Positions 50,318 through 59,093 of a DNA stretch of 64,000 nucleotides are shown here, piece by piece. Within the stretch, counting starts at the first letter, position 1, and the number at the start of each line of letters is the position of its first letter. The notes beneath the pieces were generated by a model. That model saw nothing but the letters and a program-made list of their open reading frames with translations. It searched no databases and was not told the DNA's origin. The position numbers and the translations under genes were made by a program. Source of the DNA: Pseudomonas putida (GTDB lineage Bacteria > Pseudomonadota > Gammaproteobacteria > Pseudomonadales > Pseudomonadaceae); NCBI RefSeq assembly GCF_026625125.1, contig NZ_CP113097.1, forward strand, positions 5,442,001-5,506,000, in the 5' to 3' direction.

Positions 50318-51088
50318 TCAGCGCAGCACGCCCTCTTCCACCAGCAGCTTGAGGATGGCCTCGGCGCCTTCCTGTGGCGAAACATCCTTCAGCACCTTGC
50401 CGCCACCGCCACTGGCCTTGGCGGTCGCCGCCTTCATCCGGTCGGCGCCGCTTTTGGCCTTGATCACCTTAAGCCGCTTGGGCCGTGGCCGTGCCGGCTG
50501 CAACTCGGCCTCGGCCAGCAGATCATCCTCGACGATCGCCACATTGCGCGCCGCCAGCACACCCCGGCGCGCCGGCCCGAATGCGCTCTGGCGCGGCTTG
50601 GGCGCGGCGTTATCCACAGTCGCCAGCAACGGCAGGCGCACTTTCAGCCGGCGCCGCTGACCACGCGGCAGCGCCTGCAATACCTGGGCGGTGCCGTTTT
50701 CAATCGACTCCACCTCGGCCAGCCCCACGATCAATGGCCAGCCAAGCTTTTCGGCCAACAGGAAGGGCAACATGCCCGAGCCCTCACCCGTCTCGGCCTG
50801 GCTGCCGGTCAGCACCAGCTGTGCCCCGGCGTCGCGCAGGTAATCGCCCAGCACGCCCAGCACATCGGCTCCGGCGGGCTGCTCCAGCACATCCAGGTGA
50901 TCCAGGCCCATGCCCAGGTAGGCGCGCAATGCTTCCTCCTGTGGGTCGCCAGCATGCACCACCTGCAAGTTATCCCCAGCCAGCTGCAAACCCAGTTCCA
51001 CCGCGCGCGCATCCTGCTCAGCGCGCCGGGCCCGGCCGGAGCTAGGGTGGGCCCCGATGGAAACCAGGCTGATCACTTTCGTACTCAT
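50318..51088 (-). CDS. etfB: electron transfer flavoprotein beta subunit (dimethylglycine/sarcosine pathway-specific)
   Basis: A 256-aa EtfB-family protein starting MSTKVISLVSIGAHPSSGRARR. AMP/ADP-binding and dimerisation features are VVHAGDPQEEALRAYLGMGLDH and LVLTGSQAETGEGSGMLPFLLAEKLGWPL. The C-terminus is extended and basic (RPRPKRLKVIKAKSGADRMK). It is the last gene of dgcA-dgcB-etfA-etfB, 10 bp after etfA, matching PA5401. It likely carries electrons from DgcA/DgcB to the quinone pool rather than serving fatty-acid oxidation. Confidence 0.9.
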   Translation of the reverse strand: MSTKVISLVSIGAHPSSGRARRAEQDARAVELGLQLAGDNLQVVHAGDPQEEALRAYLGMGLDHLDVLEQPAGADVLGVLGDYLRDAGAQLVLTGSQAETGEGSGMLPFLLAEKLGWPLIVGLAEVESIENGTAQVLQALPRGQRRRLKVRLPLLATVDNAAPKPRQSAFGPARRGVLAARNVAIVEDDLLAEAELQPARPRPKRLKVIKAKSGADRMKAATAKASGGGGKVLKDVSPQEGAEAILKLLVEEGVLR

Positions 51089-51098
51089 GCTCGTGCCC

Positions 51099-52331
51099 TT
51101 ATGCCGCGTCGCGCTGGCCGCCGCTGCGGTAGTTGTCCACAGCCTCGATCAGTGCCTTGAGAATCGCCGAGCTGTCGCCAATCACCGACAGGTCGGCCCG
51201 TTTGATCATGTCGCAGCCCGGGTCCATGTTGATCGCCACCACCTTGTCGCAAGCGCCGATACCCTGCAGATGCTGGATCGCGCCCGAGATACCCACCGCC
51301 ACGTAGACCCGTGCGGTGACCCAGGTACCGGTAGCACCCACCTGGCGGTTACGCGGCATGAAGCCGTCGTCCACTGCCACGCGCGAGGCGCCTTCGGTAG
51401 CGCCGAGGGCTGCGGTCGCCTTGTGGTACAGGTCCCAGTCTTTGACGCCATTACCGCCCGAAACGATGAACTCGGATTCGGCCATGGCAATGGTGGCCGG
51501 GTCCACGGCCACCGAGCCGAGGTCCTCGATACGCGACAGGCTGCGTGCAACGCTTGTGGACAACTCCACTGGCAGCGCTTCATGACGGGTTTCGCTGACA
51601 GGTTCGGCACATTCCGCCGCAGCCAGGATCAACCGTGGCATGGCGCGTTGCAGGTCCTGCTGGCCCGCGCCGGCACGGCCGATGCACTGGCCGTCCTTGA
51701 CCTGCCAAACCCGCGTCGCCGGGCGCTCGCCCACGGCGGCAGCGAAGCGCCGGCCCACTTCGCCACCACCGGTGCGGCTATCGGGCAACAGCCAGTGGCG
51801 TGGCGTGAACTGGTTATCCACAGCCCGCAGCCCTTGCACCAGTTGCTCAGGTGCATAGCCTTCGAACGCCTCACCTTCCATAACCAGCAGGCGATCGACC
51901 CCGGCTGTGGAAAACGTGCTTTCCTTGTGCTCGCCAAACACCACGGCCAACACCGCGCCATCGCTGCCGGCCAGGCTATGGGCCAAGCCGAGCAAGTCGC
52001 GGTCGTGGCTGCTCAGGCGGCCACCGACCATGTCGGGCACCACGGCGATGTAGAACGCAGGCGCTGCAACCTGATGCAGCGGCAATTGCACTTCGGCCGG
52101 CGCGCTACGCCGCCCGCCGCCCCCGGTGCCCTGTTGGGCACCGCTGCGGTCGATACGCTTGAGGCCATTGGGGCCGATGAAACCGGCGGCGATGGCATGC
52201 GGGTTTTTGCGCGTGAGGCCACTGGGCCCCATCCAGCGAGTCTGTTGCGTCTGCAGCGCTGCATGCAGCGGGTGCAGGCGGTTACGGGCGATCCACTCGG
52301 CGCGTGGGTCGCGGCGGATGATGTCGCTCAT
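51099..52331 (-). CDS. etfA: electron transfer flavoprotein alpha subunit (pathway-specific)
   Basis: A 410-aa EtfA-family protein, longer than housekeeping EtfA because of an N-terminal extension. The C-terminal FAD domain carries NRQVGATGTWVTARVYVAVGISGAIQHLQGI, then KVVAINMDPGCDMIKRADLSVIGD. The start overlaps the dgcB stop (TGATG). Together with the downstream EtfB it forms the flavoprotein partner of dimethylglycine dehydrogenase. Confidence 0.9.
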   Translation of the reverse strand: MSDIIRRDPRAEWIARNRLHPLHAALQTQQTRWMGPSGLTRKNPHAIAAGFIGPNGLKRIDRSGAQQGTGGGGRRSAPAEVQLPLHQVAAPAFYIAVVPDMVGGRLSSHDRDLLGLAHSLAGSDGAVLAVVFGEHKESTFSTAGVDRLLVMEGEAFEGYAPEQLVQGLRAVDNQFTPRHWLLPDSRTGGGEVGRRFAAAVGERPATRVWQVKDGQCIGRAGAGQQDLQRAMPRLILAAAECAEPVSETRHEALPVELSTSVARSLSRIEDLGSVAVDPATIAMAESEFIVSGGNGVKDWDLYHKATAALGATEGASRVAVDDGFMPRNRQVGATGTWVTARVYVAVGISGAIQHLQGIGACDKVVAINMDPGCDMIKRADLSVIGDSSAILKALIEAVDNYRSGGQRDAA

Positions 52332-54283
52332 CAGTGCACCTCCGCAGGTTCACGTTCAACCGTTAGCGACTTTGGGGCCGCGGGCGTTTCCTCTTCGATC
52401 AGCACATCGGCTACCAACTCGGCGAGGTCCTTGATCTGTGGGCGCGGTTCGACCACCCCTTCGAGCATCGCAGTGCACTGTGGGCAGCCGACCGCCACCA
52501 GTTCAGCCTGGGTCTCTCGGATGTCATCCATGCGCATGTCGGGGATACGCTGCTTACCCGGGATGTCGGTGATCGGCGCACCGCCACCACCGCCACAGCA
52601 GCGGGAACGGAACCCCGAGCGCTGCATTTCGCGCACTTCGATGCCCAGCGCCTGCAACACTTGGCGCGGGGCCTCGTATTCGCCGTTGTAGCGGCCCAGG
52701 TAGCATGGGTCGTGATAGGTGACGCTGCCGCCCTTGTGCTGCCCGAGGTTGAGCTTCCCGGCTGCGATCAGCTCGGCGATGTAGGTGCTGTGGTGCTGCA
52801 CCTGGTAGTCGCCGCCCAGTGCGCCGTACTCGTTATTCAGCACATGGAAGCTGTGCGGATCGCAGGTGACGATGCGCTGGAACTTGTACTTGGCCAGGGT
52901 CTGGATATTGCGTTTGGCCAGTTGCTGGAAGGTCGCTTCGTCACCCAGGCGGCGCGCCACGTCGCCGCTGTCACGTTCTTCCAGGCCGAGCACGGCGAAG
53001 TCCACGCCCGAGGCCTTGAGTACTTTGACGAACGAGCGCAGGGTGCGCTGGTTGCGCATGTCGAACGCGCCGTCACCCACCCAGAACAGCACTTCGGTGG
53101 TTTTCACGTCAGACAGCAGGTTCAGGTTCAGGTCTGCCGCCCAGTTCATCCGGCCCCCAGGGGCAAAGCCGCCCGGGTTGTCGGTAGCGATCAGGTTATC
53201 CAGCACCTCGGCGCCCTTGTTCGGGGTCGCGCCCTTTTCCAGGGTGAGGTGGCGGCGCATGTCGACGATGGCATCGACGTGCTCGATCATCATCGGGCAT
53301 TCCTCGACGCAGGCACGGCAGGTGGTGCACGACCACAGGGTGTCGGCGTCGACCAGGCCATTGACGATCGGTTGGTGTGGATTACCGCCGTGTTCACCGA
53401 TCGGCTTGCCAGGGTACGGGCTGCCGGCGAACGTGGCATCGGTGCCACCGGCCAGGCCGATGACCATGTCCTGAATGAGTTTTTTCGGGTTAAGCGGCTG
53501 GCCGGCGGCGAACGCCGGGCACATCGCCTCACATTTGCCGCATTGCACACAGGCGTCGAAACCCAGCAGCTGGTTCCAGGTGAAGTCCACCGGCTTTTCC
53601 ACGCCCAGCGGGGCATTGCGGTCTTCCAGGTCCAGCGGTTTCAGGCCGGTCGAACGGCCACCGCCAAAGCGTTCGGCGCGGCGGTGCCAAGCCAGGTGCA
53701 GGGCCCCGGCGAAGGCGTGTTTCATCGGGCCGCCCCAGGTCATGCCGAAGAACAGCTCCGACACGCCCCACAGCACGCCCAGGCCAAGTATCGCGACCAT
53801 CACCCAGCCGCCCGTGTTGGCCGGCAGAATGCCGGCTACCGGCAAGGTAGCAATGAAGAAGCTTGCGGCGAACACCAGCAGGCTTTTCGGCAGGCGCATC
53901 CACGGGCCTTTGGACAGGCGCGATGGCGGGTTGAGCCGGCGTTTGAAGACGAAGATGGCACCGGTGAACATGATCACGGTGGCCACCAGCAAGGCGTAGC
54001 CAAGGATCTTGCTCTGCAGGCCAAAGCCGTGCACCAGGATTGCCAGCACCGCCGACAGCACAAAGCCGCCCGCAGTGGCCACGTGGGTCTTGGACATGTA
54101 CTTGTCGCGCTCGACCACGTGGTGCAGGTCCACGAGGTAGCGGCGCGGCATGGCCAGCAGGCCGCCGAGAAGATCGACCTTGGAGGCTCGGCCACGCCGC
54201 CACATGCGCACCCGGCGCAGGGCGCCGAGCACCGCCAGGCCAAGGGCAGCGAACAGCAGGATGGGTAATAGGGTGTTCAACAT
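52331..54283 (-). CDS. dgcB: dimethylglycine catabolism iron-sulfur membrane protein DgcB
   Basis: A 650-aa membrane Fe-S oxidoreductase. About five transmembrane helices lie within residues 1-190 (for example PILLFAALGLAVLGAL and WVMVAILGLGVLWGV). Two 4Fe-4S motifs follow (CVQCGKCEAMCP and CTTCRACVEECP). The C-terminal CCG-type domains have DPCYLGRYN, SRCCGGGGGAP and VGCPQCTAML. The start MLNTLLPILLF begins the first helix. It works with DgcA in demethylating dimethylglycine to sarcosine and probably links to the EtfAB pair encoded downstream. Confidence 0.93.
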   Translation of the reverse strand: MLNTLLPILLFAALGLAVLGALRRVRMWRRGRASKVDLLGGLLAMPRRYLVDLHHVVERDKYMSKTHVATAGGFVLSAVLAILVHGFGLQSKILGYALLVATVIMFTGAIFVFKRRLNPPSRLSKGPWMRLPKSLLVFAASFFIATLPVAGILPANTGGWVMVAILGLGVLWGVSELFFGMTWGGPMKHAFAGALHLAWHRRAERFGGGRSTGLKPLDLEDRNAPLGVEKPVDFTWNQLLGFDACVQCGKCEAMCPAFAAGQPLNPKKLIQDMVIGLAGGTDATFAGSPYPGKPIGEHGGNPHQPIVNGLVDADTLWSCTTCRACVEECPMMIEHVDAIVDMRRHLTLEKGATPNKGAEVLDNLIATDNPGGFAPGGRMNWAADLNLNLLSDVKTTEVLFWVGDGAFDMRNQRTLRSFVKVLKASGVDFAVLGLEERDSGDVARRLGDEATFQQLAKRNIQTLAKYKFQRIVTCDPHSFHVLNNEYGALGGDYQVQHHSTYIAELIAAGKLNLGQHKGGSVTYHDPCYLGRYNGEYEAPRQVLQALGIEVREMQRSGFRSRCCGGGGGAPITDIPGKQRIPDMRMDDIRETQAELVAVGCPQCTAMLEGVVEPRPQIKDLAELVADVLIEEETPAAPKSLTVEREPAEVH

Positions 54284-54300
54284 GGCAGGCACCTTTTTCA

Positions 54301-54484
54301 GCTGCAAGCTGCAAGCCGCAAGCTGCAAGCAGAAGCCCGGGGAGCTTCTGCCTACCGCTTGTACCTTGCAGATCACCTCTGCGTTACAGAGTCATTCCCA
54401 AGCAACTCTCAAGACTTCAGTTGCAAGCGAAGGCGACAACGATGGCTTCTTCTTGCAGCTTGCCGCTTGAAGCTTGCCGCTGCT
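54301..54484. repeat. inverted heptamer arrays between dgcA and dgcB
   Basis: Left arm (AGCTGCA)n type at 54301-54330 and right arm (TTGCAGC/TTGCCGC)n type at 54451-54484 are complementary. Between them is a perfect hairpin CAGAAGC/GCTTCTG at 54330-54350. The structure lies inside the dgcA-dgcB operon. Confidence 0.65.
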
Positions 54485-56545
54485 TCAGAAATCCTTGCAC
54501 AGCCGCAAGGCGTCGTAGATCGCCGCATGCACGTTGCGCTGGGCCACGCAGTCGCCGATGCGGTACAGCAGGTAACCTTCGCCCGGCTGGCTGAGGATCG
54601 GCTGTGGCTTGATGGCGAACAGCGCCTCCACATCGATCTGGCCCTTGTTGCGCGAGCCTTCCTTGAGCGCGTAGTACAGTGCTTCGTCAGGACGCACACC
54701 GTTCTCGACCACCACTTGGTCGACCACGCGTTCTTCCTTGGCGCCGGTGTATTCGTTCTCCAGCACCGCCACCAGCTTGTCGCCTTCGCGGTAGACCTTT
54801 TCCAGCATCATGTCGCCGGTCATGATCACTTCTTTGGGGTACATGCTGCGGTAGTAGGTCGGGAAGGTCGTGCCGCCCATGGCCACGCCCGGCTTGATGT
54901 CGTCGGTGACGATTTCGACCTGGCTGCCCTTGTCGGCGATGAAGTCGGCCACCGACATACCGGTGAATTCGCAGATGGTGTCGTACACCAGCACGTTCTT
55001 GCCCGGCGCGACCTTGCCGTCGAGCACGTCCCAGCTGCTGACCACCAAGCCTTCGGCAGCGCCCCAGTGCTCGTTCTGCTCCAGGAACGAGTGCCCGCCT
55101 ACTGCCAGCACGATCACGTCCGGGCGCAGGTCCTCGATGGTGGCCACATCAGCGGCAGTGCCCAGCCGCAGGTCGACCTTCAGGCGCGCCAGCTCCAACT
55201 GGTACCAGCGGGTGATACCGGCAATCTGGTCACGCTGCGGCGCCTTGGCGGCGATGGTGATCTGCCCGCCGATCTGGTCCTTCTTCTCGAACAGGGTCAC
55301 GTCGTGGCCGCGTTCGGCTGCCACGCGGGCTGCCTCCATACCGGCCGGGCCGGCACCGACTACCACCACCTTGCGCTTGACGCCGGTGGTCTTCTCGATG
55401 ATGTGCGGCACGCCCATGTATTCACGGGAGGTCGCAGCGTTCTGGATGCACAGCACATCCAGGCCCTGGTACTGCCGGTCGATGCAATAGTTGGCACCGA
55501 CGCACTGCTTGATCTGGTCGATCTGCCCCATCTTGATCTTGGCGATCAGGTGCGGGTCAGCGATGTGCGCACGGGTCATGCCGACCATGTCCACGTAGCC
55601 GCCTTCGAGGATGCGCGTGGCCTGGTTCGGGTCTTTGATGTTCTGCGCGTGCAGCACCGGGACCTTGACCACTTCCTTGATGCCGGCTGCCAGGTGCAGG
55701 AACGGCTCTGGCGGGTAGCTCATGTTGGGGATGACGTTGGCCAGGGTGTTGTGGGTATCGCAACCCGAGCCGACCACGCCGATGAAGTCGATCATGCCGG
55801 TAGCGTCGTAGTAGGCGGCGATCTGCTTCATGTCCTCGTGGCTGAGGCCATCGGGGTGGAACTCGTCACCACAGATACGCATGCCCACGCAGAAGTCATC
55901 GCCGACTTCGGCGCGCACCGCCTTGAGCACTTCCAGGCCGAACTTCATGCGGCCTTCGAAGGTGCCGCCCCACTCGTCAGTACGTTTGTTGACCCGCGGG
56001 CTCCAGAACTGGTCGATCATGTGCTGGTGCACAGCGGACAATTCGACACCGTCCAGGCCGCCCTCTTTTGCGCGCCGCGCAGCTTGCGCGTAGTTGCCGA
56101 TAACCCGCCAGATCTCTTCTACCTCGATGGTCTTGCAGGTGGCGCGGTGCACGGGCTCACGGATGCCGGAAGGCGACATCAGGGTCGGCCAGTTGAAACC
56201 GTCCCAGCGCGAGCGGCGCCCCATGTGGGTAATCTGGATCATGATCTTGGCGCCATGCTTGTGCATGGCGTCGGCCAGGTTCTGGAAGTGCGGGATGATG
56301 CGGTCGGTCGACAGGTTGACCGATGACCACCATTCCTGCGGGCTGTCGATGGCCACCACCGACGAGCCGCCGCAGATCGCCAGGCCGATGCCGCCCTTGG
56401 CCTTTTCTTCGTAATACTTCACATAGCGGTCGGTCGTCATGCCGCCGTCAGTGGCGTAGACCTCGGCGTGCGCGGTGCTGAGCACGCGGTTGCGGATGGT
56501 CAGTTTGCCGATCTGGATCGGCTGGAACATTGCTTCGAATGCCAT
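54485..56545 (-). CDS. dgcA: dimethylglycine demethylation protein DgcA (TMADH/old yellow enzyme family)
   Basis: A 686-aa flavoprotein of the trimethylamine dehydrogenase/2,4-dienoyl-CoA reductase type. The N-terminal FMN TIM barrel has MFQPIQIGKLTIRNRV, the catalytic-region motif VELSAVHQHMIDQFWSPRVNKRTDEWGG and GMTRAHIADPHL. A 4Fe-4S region follows (CVGANYCIDRQYQGLDVLC). The C-terminal FAD/NAD domain has KVVVVGAGPAGMEAARVAAERGHDV. It converts dimethylglycine to sarcosine with DgcB. It is 15 bp after the DUF5943 gene in the leftward operon. Confidence 0.95.
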   Translation of the reverse strand: MAFEAMFQPIQIGKLTIRNRVLSTAHAEVYATDGGMTTDRYVKYYEEKAKGGIGLAICGGSSVVAIDSPQEWWSSVNLSTDRIIPHFQNLADAMHKHGAKIMIQITHMGRRSRWDGFNWPTLMSPSGIREPVHRATCKTIEVEEIWRVIGNYAQAARRAKEGGLDGVELSAVHQHMIDQFWSPRVNKRTDEWGGTFEGRMKFGLEVLKAVRAEVGDDFCVGMRICGDEFHPDGLSHEDMKQIAAYYDATGMIDFIGVVGSGCDTHNTLANVIPNMSYPPEPFLHLAAGIKEVVKVPVLHAQNIKDPNQATRILEGGYVDMVGMTRAHIADPHLIAKIKMGQIDQIKQCVGANYCIDRQYQGLDVLCIQNAATSREYMGVPHIIEKTTGVKRKVVVVGAGPAGMEAARVAAERGHDVTLFEKKDQIGGQITIAAKAPQRDQIAGITRWYQLELARLKVDLRLGTAADVATIEDLRPDVIVLAVGGHSFLEQNEHWGAAEGLVVSSWDVLDGKVAPGKNVLVYDTICEFTGMSVADFIADKGSQVEIVTDDIKPGVAMGGTTFPTYYRSMYPKEVIMTGDMMLEKVYREGDKLVAVLENEYTGAKEERVVDQVVVENGVRPDEALYYALKEGSRNKGQIDVEALFAIKPQPILSQPGEGYLLYRIGDCVAQRNVHAAIYDALRLCKDF

Positions 56546-56560
56546 GACGCTATCTCCGGC

Positions 56561-57091
56561 TTACAACGGCTTTGTAACGAACAGGCCATCTTCGTGGCCT
56601 TCTTCCGACCCGCCGTAGACCTGCTCGGCCACGGTGCGGATCGCGCTGCCACGGGCAGCGAGAATCTGGTCCATTGCGCCGGCGAACCAGCCGGTGAACA
56701 TGTAGTCGACCTTGCGGCCGCACTTGCCATACACGTACACGAACGCCGAGTGCTTGAGCTTGACGCTGCAGGTGCCTTTGTCCAGGTCGATGTCCTGGAT
56801 TTCGAACAGGCCCCAGCCACGCTGGGACAGGCGCTTCATGTAGTGCTCGAACACCGCCACGCCTTCCAGGCCATGGCACTCGGCTTCTTTTTCACACCAG
56901 TGCCAGGCGGACTTGTAGCCAGCTTTGTAGAGGATCTCGGCGTAGGCGTCGGCGCCCAGCACTTCCTCGATACCCATGTGGTTGTTGACGAAGAAATGGC
57001 GCGGTACATACAGCATCGGCAGGGCGTCGCTGGTCCAGACACCGGTTTCGCTGTCGACTTCGATTGGCAATTGCGGGGCGATCTTGGCCAT
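56561..57091 (-). CDS. DUF5943/4-vinyl-reductase-like protein of the betaine cluster
   Basis: A 176-aa protein (MAKIAPQLPIEVDSETGVW...) that resembles P. aeruginosa PA5397. Conserved-looking aromatic and Cys residues occur in SAWHWCEKEAECHG and VYVYGKCGRKVDYMFTGWFAGAMDQILA, a pattern reminiscent of V4R-type domains. It sits between the dipeptidase homologue and dgcA in a tight operon, so a role in dimethylglycine demethylation or flavoprotein assembly is plausible. Function is unknown. Confidence 0.8.
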   Translation of the reverse strand: MAKIAPQLPIEVDSETGVWTSDALPMLYVPRHFFVNNHMGIEEVLGADAYAEILYKAGYKSAWHWCEKEAECHGLEGVAVFEHYMKRLSQRGWGLFEIQDIDLDKGTCSVKLKHSAFVYVYGKCGRKVDYMFTGWFAGAMDQILAARGSAIRTVAEQVYGGSEEGHEDGLFVTKPL

Positions 57092-57167
57092 GGAAACTCA
57101 ACTCCATAAAAATTTTGTGTGATTGCCCCGACGTTGCTGGCCGGGGCCTTGAGGCTTGGAGAGCGGC

Positions 57168-58145
57168 TTACTCGCCCCAGACGTCCTTGAGGACATTTAC
57201 CCAGTTCTCGCCCATGATCTTGCGCACCACACGCTCGGAGTGGCCGCGCTTGAGCAAGGTCTCGGTGAGGTTGGGGAACTCGCCGACGGTGCGGATGCCC
57301 AGCGGGTTGATGATCTTGCCGAAATTGGTCAGGCGGCGGGCGTAACCCTTGTCGTGGGTCAGGTACTCGAAGAAGTCCTGGCCGTGGCCCTGGGTGAAGT
57401 CGGTGCCGATACCGATGGCGTCTTCACCGACGATGTTCATGGTGTACTCGATGGCTTCGGCGTAGTCGTCGATGGTGGAGTCGATGCCCTTGGCCAGGAA
57501 CGGCGCGAACATGGTCACGCCGACAAAACCGCCATGGTCGGCGATGAACTTGAGCTCCGCGTCCGACTTGTTGCGCGGGTGCTCCTTGAGGCCCGAGGGC
57601 AGGCAGTGGGAGTAGCAGACTGGCTTTTTCGACTCCAGGATGACCTCTTCGGAGGTCTTGGAGCCAACGTGGGACAGGTCGCACATGATGCCCACGCGAT
57701 TCATCTCGGCGACGATTTCGCGACCGAAACCCGACAGCCCGCCATCACGCTCGTAGCAGCCTGTACCGACCAGGTTCTGGGTGTTGTAGCACATCTGCAC
57801 GATGCCCACGCCCAGCTGCTTGAACACATCCACGTAGGCGATCTGGTCCTCGAAGGCGTGAGCATTCTGGAAGCCGAAGAGGATCCCGGTCTTGCCCAGT
57901 TCCTTGGCCTTGCGGATGTCGGCGGTGGTGCGCACCGGCATCACCAGGTCGCTGTTGTCGCGGATAAGCTTCTGGCTCGCAGCGATGTTGTCGACGGTGG
58001 CCTTGAAGCCTTCCCAGACCGACACCGTGCAGTTGGCTGCGGTCAGCCCGCCTTTGCGCATATCCTCGAACAGTTCGCGGTTCCACTTGGCGATGATCAA
58101 ACCGTCGATGACGATGCTGTCGGCGTGAAGCTCGGCTGGGCTCAT
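57168..58145 (-). CDS. M19 membrane-dipeptidase-family protein with altered metal-ligand motifs
   Basis: A 325-aa TIM-barrel protein of the renal-dipeptidase family, first gene of the dgcA operon (PA5396 position). His ligands are recognisable in IMCDLSHVGSKT and VCYSHCLPSGLKEHPRNKS, and a late Asp in IGIGTDFTQGHGQDF. The usual N-terminal DGHxD reads IDGLIIAKWN, and the usual bridging Glu segment reads FGFQNAHAFED, so the standard binuclear site looks incomplete. A dipeptidase reaction should not be assumed. Its role in betaine catabolism is unknown. The start MSPAELHADSIVIDG follows GGGGA. Confidence 0.88.
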   Translation of the reverse strand: MSPAELHADSIVIDGLIIAKWNRELFEDMRKGGLTAANCTVSVWEGFKATVDNIAASQKLIRDNSDLVMPVRTTADIRKAKELGKTGILFGFQNAHAFEDQIAYVDVFKQLGVGIVQMCYNTQNLVGTGCYERDGGLSGFGREIVAEMNRVGIMCDLSHVGSKTSEEVILESKKPVCYSHCLPSGLKEHPRNKSDAELKFIADHGGFVGVTMFAPFLAKGIDSTIDDYAEAIEYTMNIVGEDAIGIGTDFTQGHGQDFFEYLTHDKGYARRLTNFGKIINPLGIRTVGEFPNLTETLLKRGHSERVVRKIMGENWVNVLKDVWGE

Positions 58146-58307
58146 CAGGCTGTCCCCTTTTATTGAGTGGGTTCGCACCGAACGTTGTGCCGGCGCTTTG
58201 GGGCCAGCATATGCCTGTGTCCGCGGGCGCCCCGATGCAAAAACGACAGGGGGTTTGCCGAAAGCGTCAATGCGCGACATGGCGGGTCTGGGACGCCGTC
58301 AGGGGAT

Positions 58308-58330
58308 GCGAGACAGTCTCGATAACGACC
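58308..58330. promoter_or_regulatory. candidate activator site upstream of the dipeptidase-dgcAB operon
   Basis: GCGAGACA at 58308-58315 is within the palindrome CGAGAC-A-GTCTCG (58309-58321), followed by CGACC at 58326. The octamer and following CGAC recur upstream of fdhA (30865). Confidence 0.35.
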
Positions 58331-58428
58331 CTTTCGGCCGTTGCATGAACATTTGCCCGGGGAGCTATCGCCGAGCCTGCGCCTGAGCGAGAATCTCGGC
58401 GATTCAACAGCCTGTTGAGGAGAAACGG

Positions 58429-58845
58429 ATGAAATCAATGGCATGGCTGGTGCTGCTGGCCTTCATGAGCGGGGCCCAGGCCGGTGAGGAAGAAAGCACG
58501 CCTTGCGACAATGTCGACACCGACCAGCAGACGTTCGCCTGCGCGGAATTCAACAAGCAGACCGCCGAACGTGAACTGAACTCGGCCTATGACGACATGG
58601 TGCAGCGGATGCTCGATCAGTATGGTGATGACGCCGGCCTGCAGTCGCAGATTGAGGCTGCCAGAAAGGTCTGGGCTCAATTGCGCGATGCCGATTGCAA
58701 AATCGAAACCCACGGTGAGCGAGCGGGTAGCAAGGCGTTCCAGATAGCCTGGAATAGCTGTATTGCGCAGCGTAGCGATGAGCGATCGGAGTATTTGCGC
58801 AGCCTGGGCTCGCAAAACAGTGATGAACCAGCCCCTGAGGATTGA
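58429..58845 (+). CDS. LprI/DUF1311 family secreted protein
   Basis: A 138-aa protein with signal peptide MKSMAWLVLLAFMSGAQAG. The DUF1311 pattern of four cysteines is visible in TPCDNV, FACAEFN, ADCKIE and NSCIAQRSDERSEYL, with the helical segment ERELNSAYDDMVQRMLDQY. Members include LprI, a lysozyme-binding protein, but most are uncharacterised. A ribosome site GAGGAG lies 6-7 nt upstream. It is divergent from the dipeptidase operon. Confidence 0.85.
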   Translation: MKSMAWLVLLAFMSGAQAGEEESTPCDNVDTDQQTFACAEFNKQTAERELNSAYDDMVQRMLDQYGDDAGLQSQIEAARKVWAQLRDADCKIETHGERAGSKAFQIAWNSCIAQRSDERSEYLRSLGSQNSDEPAPED

Positions 58846-58953
58846 TCAGGCACGCGTGCGTGAACGATCAACGCCATAGGAACCCTATGCTGCTGATCAT
58901 GCCCTGCTTTCTCGCTAGTGCGTCCAGAGGCTGCAAACGCCAAGCCTGGTTTT

Positions 58954-59017
58954 GCTCAAGCCTCGTGCTTGAGCGCTCCCGATCAGTCTCCACCCCCCTG
59001 GCGGAAAATTGATCGGG
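58954..59017. other. double hairpin in the lprI-cdhR gap
   Basis: GCTCAAGC-5 nt-GCTTGAGC (58954-58974) is followed after 3 bp by CCCGATCA-24 nt-TGATCGGG (58978-59017). Both stems are perfect 8-mers. There is no T-tract after the second on the plus strand. They lie 80 bp past the cdhR stop on the minus strand. Confidence 0.55.
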
Positions 59018-59093
59018 GCTCCTGTGTGCCCTGCTGCCCCCCCATTCGCGCACCTGTCGAAGATGATCCTTCCACGGCATCACGCAGGTGTAG

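Noticed and set aside
50609..51819. Further TTATCCACA/TTGTCCACA boxes near 50609, 51129 and 51811
   Set aside because: On the coding strand they spell Val-Asp-Asn codons (VDN) in etfB and etfA and lack the 66/31 flanking geometry, so they are likely coding coincidence rather than part of the repeat array.
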